Source: Pseudoalteromonas galatheae (lineage in GTDB: Bacteria; Pseudomonadota; Gammaproteobacteria; Enterobacterales; Alteromonadaceae). Taken from it: a stretch of DNA of 64,000 nucleotides. Position numbers and translations under genes: made by a program. The stretch spans positions 1,175,001-1,239,000 of the forward strand of contig NZ_PNCO02000001.1 in assembly GCF_005886105.2 (NCBI RefSeq), in the 5' to 3' direction. The notes under the pieces were generated by a model that ran no database searches, had not been told where the DNA came from, and was given only the letters and a program-made list of their open reading frames with translations. Shown piece after piece: positions 63,227-64,000 of this stretch (the first letter of the stretch is position 1; each line of letters begins with the position of its first letter).

Positions 63227-64000
63227 TCAGGCGTAGGTGTGGTGCCGCGTTGCGCTAAAGTGATTAAGTAAGCGATGAATAAGGTAAATTGCACAGAGAC
63301 TTACCGTAATTGCAACGCTCACTGAACTGAAGCGATATAGTGCGCTGTAGATTAAATCTTGATTTGGTGCGAGAGACTGCCCAAACAAGATCCCAAAAGT
63401 GGTAATAATACCAAAGCCAATCCCTGGAGCACCACCACTTAGCAAGTGATAGCGACTAAAAATGAAGACTAAGATCCATAAAATCAAAATTGGAAAAAGT
63501 AAAATCTGGCTATAGGTTTGCAGTAGGATTTGCGCTGCTAACGCTAAGTTACAGCCTATCAGCGTGCCGACTGCGCGTTGCCAGCCAGCAGTGCCCGCCG
63601 CCTTCCAACTCAGTGGAAAGAGAATTAATATTGATGCCGCTTGAGCGGAAACGGAATCTTGTAAATCTAGGATTTGGAATACCATAAATGAGAGTGTGGC
63701 TACGGTGGCGCATAGTAAGACTTCATGGCGAATACTTGCCGCATCTTTTGCTGGCCGTGGTGGTAATTGACGCACGGTAACGTCCGGAAATAACCAATGC
63801 ATTACATATGCAGTTGCGATACTAATGATAATAGCCAGAGAGTTACTGGCTATGAGTGAATATAAGCCACCACTGGTTGAAGTATAACTGGCAAAATGAA
63901 GTTGGATTGATAGTCCCACCACACTCATTGCGCCAAATAAGAAGTTAACGCCTTTGCTCATTTGCAAAAACAAAAAGGCAAATAAGGCAAAAGTGAGTAA
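63227..64000 (-). CDS. Multi-helix membrane protein, FUSC/DUF2955-like (partial at right edge)
   Basis: The open frame continues to the window edge, so the 5' end is missing; at least 258 residues are present. At least seven hydrophobic helices follow each other (SVVGLSIQLHFASYTSTSGG, SASILILFPLSWKAAGTAG-like, ALAAQILLQTYSQILLFPIL), with GTLIGCNLALAAQILL of the fusaric acid resistance type. It may be an inner-membrane efflux subunit, usually paired with an HlyD-type partner not seen here. It lies 15 bp upstream of trmK in the same direction. Confidence 0.55.
   Translation of the reverse strand, partial: LLTFALFAFLFLQMSKGVNFLFGAMSVVGLSIQLHFASYTSTSGGLYSLIASNSLAIIISIATAYVMHWLFPDVTVRQLPPRPAKDAASIRHEVLLCATVATLSFMVFQILDLQDSVSAQAASILILFPLSWKAAGTAGWQRAVGTLIGCNLALAAQILLQTYSQILLFPILILWILVFIFSRYHLLSGGAPGIGFGIITTFGILFGQSLAPNQDLIYSALYRFSSVSVAITVSLCAIYLIHRLLNHFSATRHHTYA

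Noticed and set aside
1..64000. CRISPR array or cas genes to accompany the CARF nuclease
   Set aside because: No regularly spaced repeats and no cas proteins are present; the only tandem repeat is the 114-bp array.

Overview
The window looks like a chromosomal segment of a marine gammaproteobacterium, most probably Pseudoalteromonas or a close relative in the Alteromonadales. The evidence is the AT-leaning base composition, divergent rnt and motY, a Na+-type flagellar motor gene, secreted S46 and DUF885 peptidases, a GlyGly-CTERM protein, and a cyoABCDE quinol oxidase operon. There is no prophage, integrase, CRISPR array or complete mobile island. The genus is an inference from gene content.

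Left part (1-12.4 kb). A partial nadK diverges from hrcA-grpE. Both hrcA and grpE carry good sigma-32 promoters. A block of minus-strand signalling genes follows: a TPR protein, an orphan solute-binding protein and a CHASE hybrid kinase. Next come the tmRNA gene ssrA, a stand-alone Card1-like CARF nuclease gene, a fapA-type DUF342 gene behind a near-perfect flagellar sigma-28 promoter, and rnt.

Middle (12.4-40 kb). This holds motY, a lipoprotein resembling a deuterolysin propeptide, a Mpo1-like membrane protein, an amidohydrolase lipoprotein, and a 1401-residue SNF2 helicase. Further on are a serine transporter, a sortable cyclophilin, a cysteine-rich mono-haem protein and the ABC-F ATPase YbiT. 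An orphan Tle1-like phospholipase with an immunity lipoprotein lies beside a three-gene phospholipid operon (YnbA-like, CdsA-like, PlsC-like). Two peptidases flank a REP pair. soxR diverges from a flavoprotein. Then come 114-bp tandem repeats, a frameshifted SMI1/KNR4 gene and a chemoreceptor.

Right part (40-64 kb). A small membrane gene with FNR-, Fur- and sigma-70-like sites precedes cyoABCDE. It is followed by a TetR/HPP pair around a perfect 19-bp inverted repeat, then helD, a Glu/Leu-type dehydrogenase, rimK, a second hybrid kinase, secreted and small membrane proteins, an ankyrin protein, the DUF2069-wrbA-arsC operon, bepA, tusA-perM, trmK and a truncated FUSC-like gene at the edge.

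Functional themes are envelope and stress physiology (GrpE/HrcA, BepA, SoxR, tmRNA), motility (MotY, FapA, chemoreceptor), extracellular proteolysis, and aerobic respiration. The points most worth pursuing are the CARF nuclease without CRISPR, the YnbA-type enzyme with an altered catalytic motif, the sigma-28 promoter before fapA, the two-copy palindromic repeat family, the effector-immunity pair, and the -1 frameshift at a seven-T run in the SMI1/KNR4 gene.
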